This document shows, one piece after another, positions 48,661-59,232 of a stretch of DNA of 64,000 bases. Every line of letters starts with the position of its first letter. Position 1 is the stretch's first letter. A model generated the notes under the pieces. That model made no database searches. It was not told the origin of the DNA and saw only the letters and a list, made by a program, of their open reading frames with translations. A program made the translations under genes and the position numbers. The stretch comes from Absidia repens. Taxonomy: Eukaryota; Mucoromycota; Mucoromycetes; Mucorales; Cunninghamellaceae. The stretch covers positions 2,046,001 to 2,110,000 of the forward strand of contig MCGE01000002.1 of the NCBI GenBank assembly GCA_002105175.1, read 5' to 3'.

Positions 48661-49139
48661 GCTTTTAGAGTTCCCTTTTTTTTTATTTGACATTGTTCCT
48701 TCTTCTACATTCTAGACTAGCACCTCTCTCAACTACTATTGGCGGCCTCTATTCACATCTTCTTTCCTTTTGGTATAGTATTGACTATTATGATTCAATA
48801 AAAGCTTTTTTTATTTTGCAATGAACAATGGGATGGCAAAGCTATTCTACTGTGCTCGACATTCAGCCAACTGATTCAGCTATTCACTTACCTTTACATA
48901 TAGTAGGAGCCATAGAACCTCCTTCGTTCTCACATATTTTTCCCTGTGCCTTTTCTAGTTAGATATAATACATTTTACTATACTTTATAATACATTATAT
49001 CAATGAAACTCACAAAGTATTAACACTAGTCTCCGCTTTCTTTATCTTATTCTGTTTTCACCCCCCCTCCTGCATTTCAGTTAAATAAAGAAAAATTGTT
49101 TTCTTTGGCAGTTATATTTGTTTCAAATTTTTATTAAAG

Positions 49140-49360
49140 AAAAGACTTGCTGTCTAGTATTGTGAAACTTCGGCATGATTCTTTATTTCTATTCAAATCT
49201 ACTGTCTTGGTTATACCAGTGTTTTGGCATGTGGGTATGTCAACACACAGGGTGATGAATATGGTAGAAAATTTGTGTAATCGGGATCTGAATTTACTGA
49301 TTGTGGAGTCATCGCATACACATGAACTAAGGATATGGGAATGAGCCTGTAGATAACGTA
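49140..49360 (+). repeat. Repeat family B, copy 2
   Basis: Second copy of the 220-bp sequence at 46840-47060, about 2.3 kb downstream in direct orientation, with moderate divergence. Confidence 0.65.
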
Positions 49361-49772
49361 TATTACTAGTTTGTACGGTTCATGTGGGGGGGGGGTTCAA
49401 AATATTTACGCATAGATGATATTTTCATCCGAAACAGGAAGCATCATCCCTCTTGTGGGAAAACGGCTTTTTCCAAGTAAGAAAACAGTCTTCTTGAAGT
49501 TTTATATATATATATATATGTATTATACGACATAAACAACCCCTGAAATCAATTCAACTCTTGTATCAAAATGCAACAATTGGTTCATGAATGTTTTAAA
49601 TGGATAGTCATTTATTGAGGAGATATACTATATTATAGATCAACTATTTCTGTCCGCAAAGTTCATATATTTGTTGTAAAAAATAGATATTATATGTAGG
49701 TAACAAGTGTATGGTGGATGTCAAAAAGGAAGGAGGGGAGGGGAGGGTAATAATCTACGCTAATGTATAATA

Positions 49773-51148
49773 CTATTCTTGTTCTTCGTCCGATGATAGG
49801 CATTCAAAGATCTCAGTTGGTTCATCATAATCATCACCAGCACTGCCATTGTCCTTGTCATCGCCACTGTCATTTTCGTTATGTTGCGCCGGATATGCAG
49901 ATTCTTCAGAATACATCTTGATTCCAAAATCCACACTATATGTCATTGTTTCCATTGCCTTTTCTTTCATTTGGTCGGCTCCATGCATATTAATATCGTC
50001 GTAACACCCTTTTTTTATCAAATCCTCTTGAATAAGCCTCCACCCGGCTTCAGGAACCAATACTTGCTGAATATATTCCAAGGGCAATTGGGGATACGTC
50101 TTGTCTTTTGTGAGAAACCCAGTATGAAGAAGGATGTCGTTGAGTTTGCTCATGATGATAGATGCACCTTTTGGTCCATAATAACCGGGCTTGTAGTAAA
50201 GATAATACAGTTGTTAATCATTGCATATGCTGCTTTTGTTTTTGTTGTTATGTTTTTATTTCTTACCAATGTTTTTTCAAAACGGGCAAGTACACCCATT
50301 GTATTCCGCGCCTTGTGTAGACCCATATCTTTGTAGGCAGCCAAAGCAATATTTCTGTATGTACTATCGATCTTCCCATTGATCACCCTTTCCAGTTCTG
50401 GCCGTAATGACTCGACACGTTTTCCAAGTTCCGTAAAATCCAAATCAATAGGGTAGCCCAGTCTAATCCCTTCCGGTTTGACTTTCAATTCCAGTATATG
50501 CAACTGACAAAAGCGAAATTGATCCATGTTTGATACAAAGCGTCGTTTAGGGAGGTCATCCAGGTGCTTTTGTCCCTTTCTTTCTTCATGATACTTCTTT
50601 TCTGCAACGTTTATCTTGTCCAGCTCCAATTGAAGAATAGGAGGAAGTGTTGCCGGCAATTGATCATCCGCATTGTTGATATCTTTGCTATCGATGGTTA
50701 AGCTTTCATGGCAATATGGGCATTGTGTCTTCGATTTGGAATCGGTTTCCATATCTATAAATATATCCCAGTGCTATTGATTAGTAAAACACAAAAAAAA
50801 AAAAAAAAAAAAAGATCGCTTTCAGTCTTATTTACCTTCGTGGATTCTTGCAATATTCTTCATCAAAACTGTTGAAGGTATCTTGTTCGGTCGTTTTGGA
50901 GTAGCCTTCATCAGCTTTTCCTTCTTCTTTGGGGCATGAGGATGCGTTCTACTCCAGGGTATTTTCTTTCGCTGCTGTAAGCTTACTGCAAAGAGGTCGT
51001 TCAGCGCTGCATCATTAGCGTTGGATCGGATGTTGCTTTTTGTAGGTGATTTCTTGAGTATTGACGTATTCGGAGATTGTGTTTCTTCCTTTCTATGTTT
51101 TTTGGAGACGGATCCTTCGGATGATCGTTCTTTGTGAATGATTTTCAT
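49773..51148 (-). CDS. RTC4-domain protein
   Basis: Three exons (50836-51148, 50267-50754, 49773-50189) give 405 aa. The N-terminal 105 residues are basic and Ser/Lys-rich, likely nuclear targeting. Exon 2 opens with a CPYCHESL zinc-binding-like pair and continues with a helical region (RFCQLHILELKVKPEGIRLGYP, the start of the RTC4-type domain). Exon 3 carries PGYYGPKGASIIMSKLNDILLHTGFL and YIQQVLVPEAGWRLIQEDL, the conserved core of the RTC4 C-terminal domain (PF14474). The tail is very acidic. In yeast RTC4 was named from a telomere-capping genetic screen; the biochemical role is unclear. The restored exon lengths are in phase. Confidence 0.8.
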
Positions 51149-51703
51149 GGAATGGAAGGTATTTGCAAAAGATAAAAAAAAAAGACCCGAAGTCCCAGAT
51201 TATTCTTACAATTCAACTCCCGCCCATGGCGAGTTACAAAAACAATTAGGCAGCATATTGAGACGTCTGCTGATCCCCCCCCACCTCACTGCTGCTTCCC
51301 TTCTTTTAAAAATGAGCCTCCATAATTAGCTCAACAGAAAAAATTAGTATCCGTGGTAGGCCATTTCCTTTCTACCCTTTCCCCTCCTAAAAAAAGGGGT
51401 TTCTCAAATTATATCTACGGTACAGTATACTGCAAATAGCCTTCGAAATACAGGTTTTCCACAGGTACCTGTCGCACTTTTTAAAATCAGTATCGCACGT
51501 AAAAAAATTTAAGGGGCTCCAAATCATCTTTGTCGGATTTTTTGGGCCTGACTCATTGGTAAGAAGATGTTGCAAATCCTATAAAAAAGACAGTACGCCG
51601 GGCAATACAGTACACACACAGTGATTAAAAAATAAAATAGTTTATTGCGTGGAATTGAATAAAATAACTAAACCAAAAGAAAACTAAATATAAAAGGACT
51701 ACG
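51149..51703. other. Intergenic, promoter of the RTC4-like gene
   Basis: A CCCGCCCATGGCGAG string at 51221 resembles the CACGTG-bearing edge of repeat family A. ACAGTATAC strings occur at 51425 and 51605. No supported gene. Confidence 0.45.
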
Positions 51704-51940
51704 TTAAACAAGCTTTCCTTGGAGACAATCATCAAAGTGGGACCAGCGCCAAATCAAGAGCCCTAAACACAACAGAATGAGCATTAAAAAAGACTTAAAC
51801 CGTATATAGAGAGTTGAATACCATGCTACAGCGTCCAAAAAAAAAGAAGAGTCATCATGCTGCCGATTGCCGTCATGCGAAGGGAGGCTTTTGACGTATG
51901 AAGAGAAAAGAGAAAAGAATAGAACAGCCATGTTGATCAT
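51704..51940 (-). CDS. Small putative membrane protein, unrecognised
   Basis: An open frame of 78 codons from ATG 51940 (or 51931). It encodes a hydrophobic N-terminus (MAVLFFSLFSSYVKSL), a polar centre and a strong hydrophobic segment near the C-terminus (FKSFLMLILLCLGLLIWRW), so it could be a two-span or hairpin small membrane protein. An AATAAA lies about 80 nt past the stop on the coding strand. No family was recognised. It lies next to a repeat copy, so it may be chance. Confidence 0.3.
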   Translation of the reverse strand: MINMAVLFFSLFSSYVKSLPSHDGNRQHDDSSFFLDAVAWYSTLYIRFKSFLMLILLCLGLLIWRWSHFDDCLQGKLV

Positions 51941-52059
51941 TTTATTTGGTGTTGCACGTTGTAATAAATGATATAAGCAAAATATGATTTGAAAGAAGAG
52001 GTTTTCCCATCTTCGTATCCGCCGATAAAAAATATTGCTCACGAGAGATCAAACAAAAA

Positions 52060-52400
52060 AACCCATTTCAAATCCCGCACACGTGAATTTACTCTCCCTT
52101 TGTTATTTTTCCGCTTCTTTCTTTTTTTTTTTTTTTTCTGCGCCATTTTTAACTTTTTTGAGGTTATGGTAACCTTGGAATAGTGTCAGGACTAGTTTAA
52201 AAGGGTTTTCAGCTCAAGGATTACAACATACATGGGGAAACCCTTTCATTTTGGATTCGTATTTTTGCGTCCACTATTTAGATTAACCTTCATCTTAGAG
52301 ATTAGTGTCATGAAATGGAACCGTTTTTAGCATAGCCTAATACTAGTTTTCATTATCTTTTATCTACATCTGAATAAAAATATATTTTGTCTTTTTTTTA
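52060..52400 (-). repeat. Dispersed repeat family A, copy 8 (inverted)
   Basis: TTTCAAATCCCGCACACGTGAATTT at 52066-52090, TAGTGTCAGGACTAGTTTAAAAGGG at 52182, ACATGGGGAAACCCTTTCATTTTGGATTCG at 52229-52260 and a final AATAAAAATATATTTTGTC match the inverted copies 2 and 7 in order. Confidence 0.65.
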
Positions 52401-53069
52401 CTATTGGTCTCTCTCTCTCTCATAACATTTAGCTTGTCGTTTACAGCACCCCTCATTTATATATCCCCCACCCCTCATCCGTTAGATTAGCGTTGACTAC
52501 CCCACAGCATACCAATCTTCCTTTTACACCCCTCCTCCCTCTCTCTGTGTGTATTATATATCATACTTTCGCTTTGAAATAGAAGTCATATACAAGTTCA
52601 GCTGCCATTTTATTTTTATTTTATTTTTTGTATACAGTGGATAATAATAATCAATAATACGAAATTATAGCACTGCAAAATACTAAACTAACACATCCTC
52701 CCCATACTAGCTGATAATAATGATTTTCTCGAAATTTTCAGAGGTATCGAATATTGAACAAAACTTCAATCCCTGACCACTAAGATAGGAATCCTGTCAA
52801 CTTGCGTTGGCAATTCTAGTTTTATCCCACCTCCAATCTACTTTTTTTTCTTCCAACCCATCTTCCTCCCCCGAGTCAACATATGCGAAAAAAAAAAAAA
52901 AAAAAAAAAAAAAAACATTGTTCAAGCAATACTATTCATGTACTTTATTTGAATATCTATCGTAATATATTTTTTTGTTGTCGCAGCGGATCTATACTAA
53001 CTTGTTTTTGTTGTTGATGTGGATGTATACTAATCTAACTTTTTGTTGTCGTTGCAAATATATACTGCT
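52401..53069. other. 3' flank of the ETT1 homologue, AT-rich
   Basis: Contains a 25-A tract at about 52889-52914 and a degenerate TTTTTGTTGTCG direct repeat (52974 and 53040). No gene seen. Confidence 0.45.
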
Positions 53070-54497
53070 CTACCTTTTGTCGTCGTTGATCCACTCGTCC
53101 AAAAAAATTTCCAGGCCTTCAGGCAATATGTAATCAGATCCATCCGCAAGAGTTCGGGCTTGATCGATACACTCCACAACTTTTTCATAGAGCGCCCTTT
53201 GTTCTTCAGTGCACATCGTCAAGTTCGCTTCATTTAAATATGTTTCTGCCAAATCGGTGTAGGTCTGTGGTGATAAAGATCCGCTCTTTTCAAGAACATC
53301 TCTTGCATTGATGAAGTATTTCTTAGCTGTATCGTAAAAAGCGAAAAAAAAGGAGTCAGCATTTAAGGAAAACCCGAAAATCTAATATTACCTTCAAGGA
53401 TAGCGAGATAAGCATTTTCTTCTTCCAATGTTCTTTTAGTTTGATCCACTTGTCCCTTATTTTCTACTTCATCCATACGTTCCAACCAATAATTTGCCAA
53501 TGATAATTTATGAAGACCTATTTCAGATAGAGCACGGGCATTGCTGGCATCATCTAAATATGAAGGGACCCCTAGATTAGATCACCATATCATCACTCAT
53601 CATCATTTTTTTAGTATTACCTTGGAGAACACGTTTGAAGATCTCTTCAGCCCATTGTGTAAATTTGCTTCGTGATTCCAGAATCAAGTATAGATCACCG
53701 TGGTTCTGCACAATACTAGCAACATCCAATAATAAAGTTGGTTCCACCTTAGAGTCGGTAAAAGTTTTATCTAAAGTGTCCAGCGCCTTCAATGCCAATT
53801 CAGGAATATCTTTGGAATCAGCGTCCACTGACATGGCAGCCTATATAAATAAGAATAAGCAATAATCAAAATCAGTACATATAATATATATCATTATGCC
53901 ATGTTCTTGACCCATCACCTTTGCAAGCCAAATCTTTCCCAGACTAATATTCATCTTGTTCACTACTTCTTGGTCAGCTGTAGGATCACCTCCGGCCTTC
54001 AAGTGATCGAAACCATCTTGTAATCGTTCTTCAGCAGCTTCCAAAAAGGGAGAAAATTCTTCGTCTTCTGTCAAACGACCAAGTTCATATAACGCAGACC
54101 CATAGGTATAGTAAAATATAGGTGGTAAGGGTTGTTCTGACTCCCAGTTGCGTAAAATACGATCCGATTCATGTATAGTTCCACGTAATAAGGTCAATGC
54201 TTCAGTAGGATTCTTTTCTATTTAGTGGGGAAAGTACAAGAATAGTGTTAGTGCATCCCACCATTACTTAAGTATGTTTATTTCCTTACCAAGTTTTCCA
54301 ACGGCATCTTCAAAAAGCGCGGCAGCTTCACCAACATCATCCCCTTCTTCAACCACCTTGTCAATAACAACGGTTTGTGCGTTTTCAGGAATATCACTTC
54401 CATTGTCACCAGCTTCAGTTTTGGCTTTCTTGGAAGAAGCCTTGTTTGAAGCAGCACTGCTTTTCAAACCACGGGGTCTTTTCTTTTCAATCGCCAT
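53070..54497 (-). CDS. ETT1: ETT1/Nro1 family nuclear TPR-like protein
   Basis: In budding yeast Ett1 affects translation termination; the fission yeast homologue Nro1 binds the Ofd1 prolyl hydroxylase in oxygen-responsive regulation. Five exons (54290-54497, 53919-54217, 53621-53840, 53392-53571, 53070-53326) give 387 aa, near the 412 aa of the yeast protein. The N-terminus is a basic nuclear-localisation-like stretch (KKRPRGLKSS..KKAKTEAG). The rest is helical with TPR-like pairs: ALTLLRGTIHESDRIL, FYYTYGSALYELGRL, ALDTLDKTFTDSK, ARALSEIGLHKLSLANYWLER, AKKYFINARDVLEKSG. The tail is acidic (LEIFLDEWINDDKR). Confidence 0.85.
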
Positions 54498-56225
54498 CGT
54501 GAGGATATTCTTGAAAATAATCAAAAAAGTGAAAAAAAAAAATATTTTTTCTCAAAAAAAAAAAAAAGGGCGGAGTTTGGCAGTAATCCAAAAGTAGACC
54601 AACTTGCGAAGAGGGAAATTGAATGGTATTTGTAAATCACACCCACATCAAAACAACTGCAACTACTTGTATAATTTCAAATCACTTAATTGCTAGGAAA
54701 ATCAATAAGGTAAATCCATCATTTATGCTGTGGATTAATACACGTTCGAGAAAAATTCGGCAATATTATTTGCTAAAAAGTTAACAAACTGCGATGTGTA
54801 TGTCTCGAAATCCCAAAATTTCTGTCGGTACGAAAATATAGAAACTGGACAAAGAAGAATATGAAAATTCACCCTGACTCCCTCCAAACGCTGTCGCCAA
54901 ATCACACCATCATCATCATCGTCACCTCCTCGCCTTTTGAACATAAAATAAAGATAACTACGATTTTCCCTTTTATTATTATTATTAGAATATTGATTAT
55001 CATCCTCAGCAGATTGGTCATATTTTGTACTGTATATTTAAAATAGACCTTTATGACATTTATAAACACACTATGTCTGTTAATACGAGGCTGACACTTC
55101 TGAGACGTATGGTATTAAAGCTTTTATATGGGTTTTTCTTGTCTACTTTCGTTCTTCTTGCTTCTTCTTTCTTAGTGACAATATATTCAACCAACGATTC
55201 TGTTGTGTTCGTACTGTTTTGAATATTTGTAGTATAAAAAGGGGCGATCTTGCAGTTGACAGAGTATCAAATAAAAATATATATAAGAATAAGCTTGTCT
55301 TTATTGAGATCAACCATCCATCTGTCATAAATAATCGAGATTAGAGCGGCGATGTAGTAAAATAAAAAAATAAATAAAAGAACGAAAACTAAACGACGAT
55401 AATAAGATAATGAAGAATTTACTAAATCTAACGCAAAACTTGGGAAACGAGAAGAGACAAGATCCGTTTAGGAAAGAGGTGGAATTGGTTCATATACTAC
55501 TACACACGTACCCCTTCATGAGACGCATGGAATTTACTTTTATTAATAACTGATGTATGGAAGGTCATTTTTCTATACAGAGCACTGAATACTTTACTTT
55601 CTGATGTTCGGTTTAGTAAATATTCTATCAATAAGAGCCAATATTCCGTATCAAAGAGAGAAAAGATAAGGGATAACAGGAGAAAGAGAGAAACGTCAAC
55701 AAGTGTAAAGCAAGTAAAAAAAAAAAAAAATAAGAGAGAAGGAAGTTGTTTTTTATTGGAGATTGTAAAACTGGAAATACAAAATGCTAAATACTAGAAT
55801 GCCTATACTAATCTGAAAAGAATGAGTTGGGCAAGTTACTTGTGTCGTCGACACAAGTAAGGTAAAAATAATAGAAATAATAAAAAAAAAAAAAAAAAAA
55901 AAAAGGGAACTGAAACTATGCAAAGAAAATTAGTAACAAAAAGAAGGGGAAAGCGAGGGAACTGAGTCAACGAAAGAAATGAAGATAAGATAAAAGATGG
56001 GAACTGTGACAATGTCAAAAACGAATGAATGGGAAAATGTGTGAGGGGAAAGGGAAAAGAAAAAAGAAAAAAAAAAACAGGTAAAAATGAAAATTCGCGA
56101 TACAAAAATAAAACCAGCCGTCCATCAGTGGAAGGCCAATCACCGTCGAATATCATACGGGCCGAGTCCAATTGTATCTCCGCTACTGTGAAATTTATAA
56201 TACTTTTCAATTTTTCTTTCATTAA
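54498..56225. other. Gene-poor intergenic stretch
   Basis: Upstream of the ETT1 homologue and left of the tRNA gene. It holds A/T runs (54547, 55718, 55883-55905), a TCATCATCATCG run at 54910 and a purine-rich segment (55640-56080). Possible short ORFs have no family features and no support from splice structure. Confidence 0.45.
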
Positions 56226-56309
56226 GGTGATTTGGCCGAGTTGGTCTAAGGCGCCGCACTCAAGTTGCGGTCTCAATCTGAGGCGGGAGTTCGAATCTCC
56301 CAGTCACCA
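56226..56309 (+). tRNA. tRNA-Leu (CAA)
   Basis: Complete class II tRNA of 84 nt. Acceptor arms GGTGATT and AGTCACC pair with one G-T wobble, with discriminator A. The D arm has GGCCGAGTTGGT..AAGGC. The anticodon stem CCGCA/TGCGG encloses loop CTCAAGT with anticodon CAA (reads UUG, Leu). The long variable arm CTCA-ATC-TGAG is the leucine/serine mark, and the T arm is GGGAG-TTCGAAT-CTCCC. No intron, which is notable as tRNA-Leu(CAA) has one in many fungi. The A box (TGGCCGAGTTGG) and B box (AGTTCGAATCT) are intact. Confidence 0.97.
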
Positions 56310-56314
56310 ATACC

Positions 56315-56321
56315 TTTTTTT
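56315..56321 (+). terminator. RNA polymerase III terminator
   Basis: A run of seven T six bases after the tRNA 3' end, the standard Pol III stop signal. Confidence 0.85.
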
Positions 56322-56402
56322 CATTTTTATTTACTGTTTTACGTTTTATTTTTTTGTTCCGGCTAATTTTGGTTGTTAGATCTGTTGCGGCTAAATTTGT
56401 GA

Positions 56403-57020
56403 TGTTACGGGTATTTTTGAGTTAATAAATAAAGTGATGTACCAAATATGTATGGTTTGTTAGAGTAATAAGAGCCGTAACGGTATGAAAATAACCTTTT
56501 AGTTAAGTTCAAATTGTATTTTACACCAAATAGATAGTGTATAAGTATTTTCTTGTTCTTGCTTGAACGGATTTGCAGCGAGGACCAAAATTTATTTTTC
56601 CCCTGAATCGGAATTTGAAATGTCCTTTTTTGTTTACTTGACTTGTAGTCTTGAAAAATAGAGAGTACCAAATACCCAAATAAATTATTTGATATAAGTA
56701 GAAAGTACCAGATATGTTATTGGTAATAAGTAGTGAGCACCAGAACCTTTGTAGATAAAGTCCAACTTGAAATAAAAGAAGTTTTAAGAAGAAAACTTGA
56801 TAAAATAAAATAAAGTAGAAGTATTGACCTTAGCTGGTTCAATAAAAATAAAAAAGAGTATAGCTGACTCTGAAAATAAAATAAATAAAGATTTCTATAG
56901 CAAAATAGAAATGACTTGATAACTTGATGTTTTTATAAAAAAACTTTAGACTAAACTTTTTATTGATAACTGAGTAAAGTAAGAGAAAACTAAGGAAAAA
57001 ATAATTTATAACAAAAAGTT
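56403..57020 (-). repeat. 3' LTR (left copy), minimum extent
   Basis: Starts TGTTACGGG (plus strand) and is identical base for base to 63383-64000. The end is not fixed because the right copy runs off the window: identity continues to the last base. A TAACA at 57009-57013 could match the TGTTA start, but seven further bases also agree, so the true LTR is at least 618 bp and could reach the purine-rich string near 57586-57603. Confidence 0.9.
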
Positions 57021-57113
57021 CGCCCTTTTATACTAATTTGAAAAGCGGAGTATGATGATAGTTGATGAAAGCGGAGTATATGAAGTTGACGAAGATGACA
57101 AGCTGTGGCGTAT

Positions 57114-57548
57114 TCATTCACCAGTGGCCCAGTTCATCAGTTCTCGGAGACCAAAAAGGTTAGCTAAATCCAGCTCGTCGTTGACATGCCCCTCCCCTAT
57201 AAGAGCGGCACCGGCGATTTGCTCCCATTCGTCAGAGCTTGCCAATTTTTTCAGCACCGTGTTGATGTGTCGGCGGCTTGTTGTTGGTTCATGTAAAGTT
57301 TCAGTCACCAGACGTTGCTTTTGTTGGCGGTATGCGATGAGCCCCAAGGTATTAGTAGGTCGGTCCAACTTGAGGTGTATATACTCCAAAAGAATTGGCA
57401 CCAAGTTATTTTTCAATGTGGCGGCTCTGGCCCAGTGATGCTGGCGTTCCGAATATGCGTGGCTTTCATAGCAGGCAAAATGTTGCACCGCCATGGCTTC
57501 GAGATATGTGAGCTGTTCTTGTTCAGAGAGGGTCCAGGTGGAGTTCAT
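57114..57548 (-). CDS. Accessory ORF of the retrotransposon, unknown function
   Basis: 144 codons, ATG at 57548, located after the integrase in sense direction, either between integrase and the 3' LTR or within a longer LTR. The protein is soluble and helical, begins MNSTWTLSEQEQLTYLEAMA, with no signal peptide, membrane segment or known domain. Its base composition is clearly richer in G+C than the AT-biased gag, pol and integrase, suggesting a different origin such as a captured host gene. No envelope features. If the LTR is longer than 618 bp, a second copy should lie to the right of the window. Confidence 0.6.
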   Translation of the reverse strand: MNSTWTLSEQEQLTYLEAMAVQHFACYESHAYSERQHHWARAATLKNNLVPILLEYIHLKLDRPTNTLGLIAYRQQKQRLVTETLHEPTTSRRHINTVLKKLASSDEWEQIAGAALIGEGHVNDELDLANLFGLRELMNWATGE

Positions 57549-57621
57549 GTTTATAGTGATGTATTGATTGAAAAAAAGTATACGGAAAGTTTCGCTTTTT
57601 CCTTGGCCTTGATATATATAT

Positions 57622-57660
<39 letters not shown>

Positions 57661-57661
57661 A

Positions 57662-59050
57662 CTAGTACAAATGAGATGCCCAGGCTTTCATCATTTGATC
57701 ATTGTAGAATACATCGGGTACGTGATACAATTTTAGCCTATTTCCATGCATGATTTTTGTTTTTGGATTATCTGTGTTATATTCCTTTATAGTGTACGTC
57801 CCTTTTTTATGTATTTGATGTATAATATATAGTCCTTCCCAGTTGTCAGATATTTTTCCTGCCCATGAGTTTGGCTTGATACCTGTATATAACATTACTA
57901 GATCGCCCATCTTAAAGGGTGGCTTCCATTGTCGTTTAATATTCATCACTTTCTTGTCTACTGCTTTCTTTTGACTTGCTTGTGATTTCTTTATCATATC
58001 CGCGGCGTCTTCTCGGATCCTTTCTAATATTTGTATCTCTATGGTGGAACGTTTGACCCATTCTCTTTGGAAAGCTCTTGTGTTTATGTTTTGCGGTTTT
58101 TCCATCATGTTATCATAAGGCGTTCTGGCTTCAAACCCATATGTTAAGAAAAATGGAGAATAGCCGGTTGATTCTTGTTTTATGGTTCTGTACGCAAACA
58201 AAGCTGAAGGCAAATATTCGTCCCAAACAAGCTTTTCCGTTTTATTTATTTTTTTAATGATCGATCCCAAGGTTGAATTTAGTCGTTCGATTAAGCCATT
58301 TGCTTGAGAATTTCCAACGGTGATCGTTTTATGATGTATATTATATTGAAAACAAACTGAATGGATTAATTTACTCACCATAGGTTTTCCATTATCCGTG
58401 ATCAGAATATGCATTGTGCCAAATCGAGATATTATATCGTAAATGAATAAAGCGACTTCTGCTGATGATTGATATTTTAAGGCTTTGGCCTCAACCCATT
58501 TTGTGAGGTAGTCTATAGCTGCGATAATATACCTGTATCCATTTTTTGATGTTGGTACATGTTTCACGTCAATTGCCCATTGATGGAATGGCTTTGATTT
58601 GACAGGTATTGGGTTTAGTAATTCGTTGAGTACCTTAGGTCCAGTTGTTTGGCATCTTTGACATTTTTTGACGTATGCTTGTACTTCCTTTGCCATACTA
58701 GGCCAATAATATTTGTTTGTTATTTTGAAAAGGGTGTTTTGATAGCCCATATGTCCTCCAAGTGGATGCTGGTGGTACATGTACAATGCTTCTTCTGCTT
58801 GGCTTTTATTCAGTACCTGACGTATTGTTTGTTGTTGTAGGTTGTAGAAATATAATTTGCCTTCTTGTATAATGTACTTGTTTGTATTGCGAAGTAGAAA
58901 ATTCTTTTCTTTCTTGGTTGTGTTCAGTGGCATTTTTGCCGTCGTAATGTATTCCTTTATCTTATCTATTAATTGTACTTCCATGTTTGTTATTTGTTTG
59001 TTGATTGTTACTGTTGCTGTGACTTTCGGCGATTCAATTTCAATTTCATT

Positions 59051-59053
<3 letters not shown>
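57662..59053 (-). CDS. Retrotransposon integrase as a separate ORF
   Basis: 463 aa with its own ATG. Inserts the cDNA into the genome. The H2C2 zinc finger is intact (YHQHPLGGHMG ... CQRC). The catalytic core has D162 (WAIDV), D220 (ITDNGK) and E256 (LIERLN), spaced D-X57-D-X35-E, the canonical DDE geometry. The DNA-binding-like NSQANGLIER replaces the commoner HPQTNGQVER. A GPY/F-like module follows (GDLVMLYTGIKPN, EGLYIIHQI..TYTIKE); there is no chromodomain. The ATG is preceded directly by 47 A, and a 36-A tract follows the stop. In Ty3/gypsy elements integrase is normally the C-terminus of the pol polyprotein, so the split is unusual. Confidence 0.93.
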
Positions 59054-59103
<50 letters not shown>

Positions 59104-59232
59104 GAATCATTAGAGATGAATGAGCACCAACTATATTATTTTTTTCTTTTGCACCAATTATATGTATATAGCACCAGATATATGAGAGTTTTTAAGTGCC
59201 CAGTATGTGTTCACCAAATATAATTTGTCTTC
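59054..59232 (-). promoter_or_regulatory. A47 leader and reiterated TGGTGC motif upstream of integrase
   Basis: In sense direction this spacer runs from the pol stop to the integrase ATG. It contains four TTGGTG/CTGGTG strings (plus strand GTTCACCA at 59210, AGCACCAG at 59171, TGCACCAA at 59150, GAGCACCAAC at 59122), then 47 consecutive A up to the ATG. The GAGCACCAA form equals the core of the primer-binding site. The spacer may act as a translation leader or internal promoter; that is inference. Confidence 0.55.

Noticed and set aside
54735..54944. Short minus-strand ORF with an acidic run and FxxY-rich tail
   Set aside because: No start context, splice partners or family resemblance; composition similar to other random AT-rich frames.
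56405..56671. 89-codon ORF present identically in both LTRs
   Set aside because: It is an open frame within the LTR, on the element's coding strand, with no domain and no initiation context; probably chance.
57009..57013. TAACA as the exact end of the left LTR
   Set aside because: It pairs well with the TGTTA start, but identity with the right LTR continues for seven more bases up to the window edge, so the boundary is left open.
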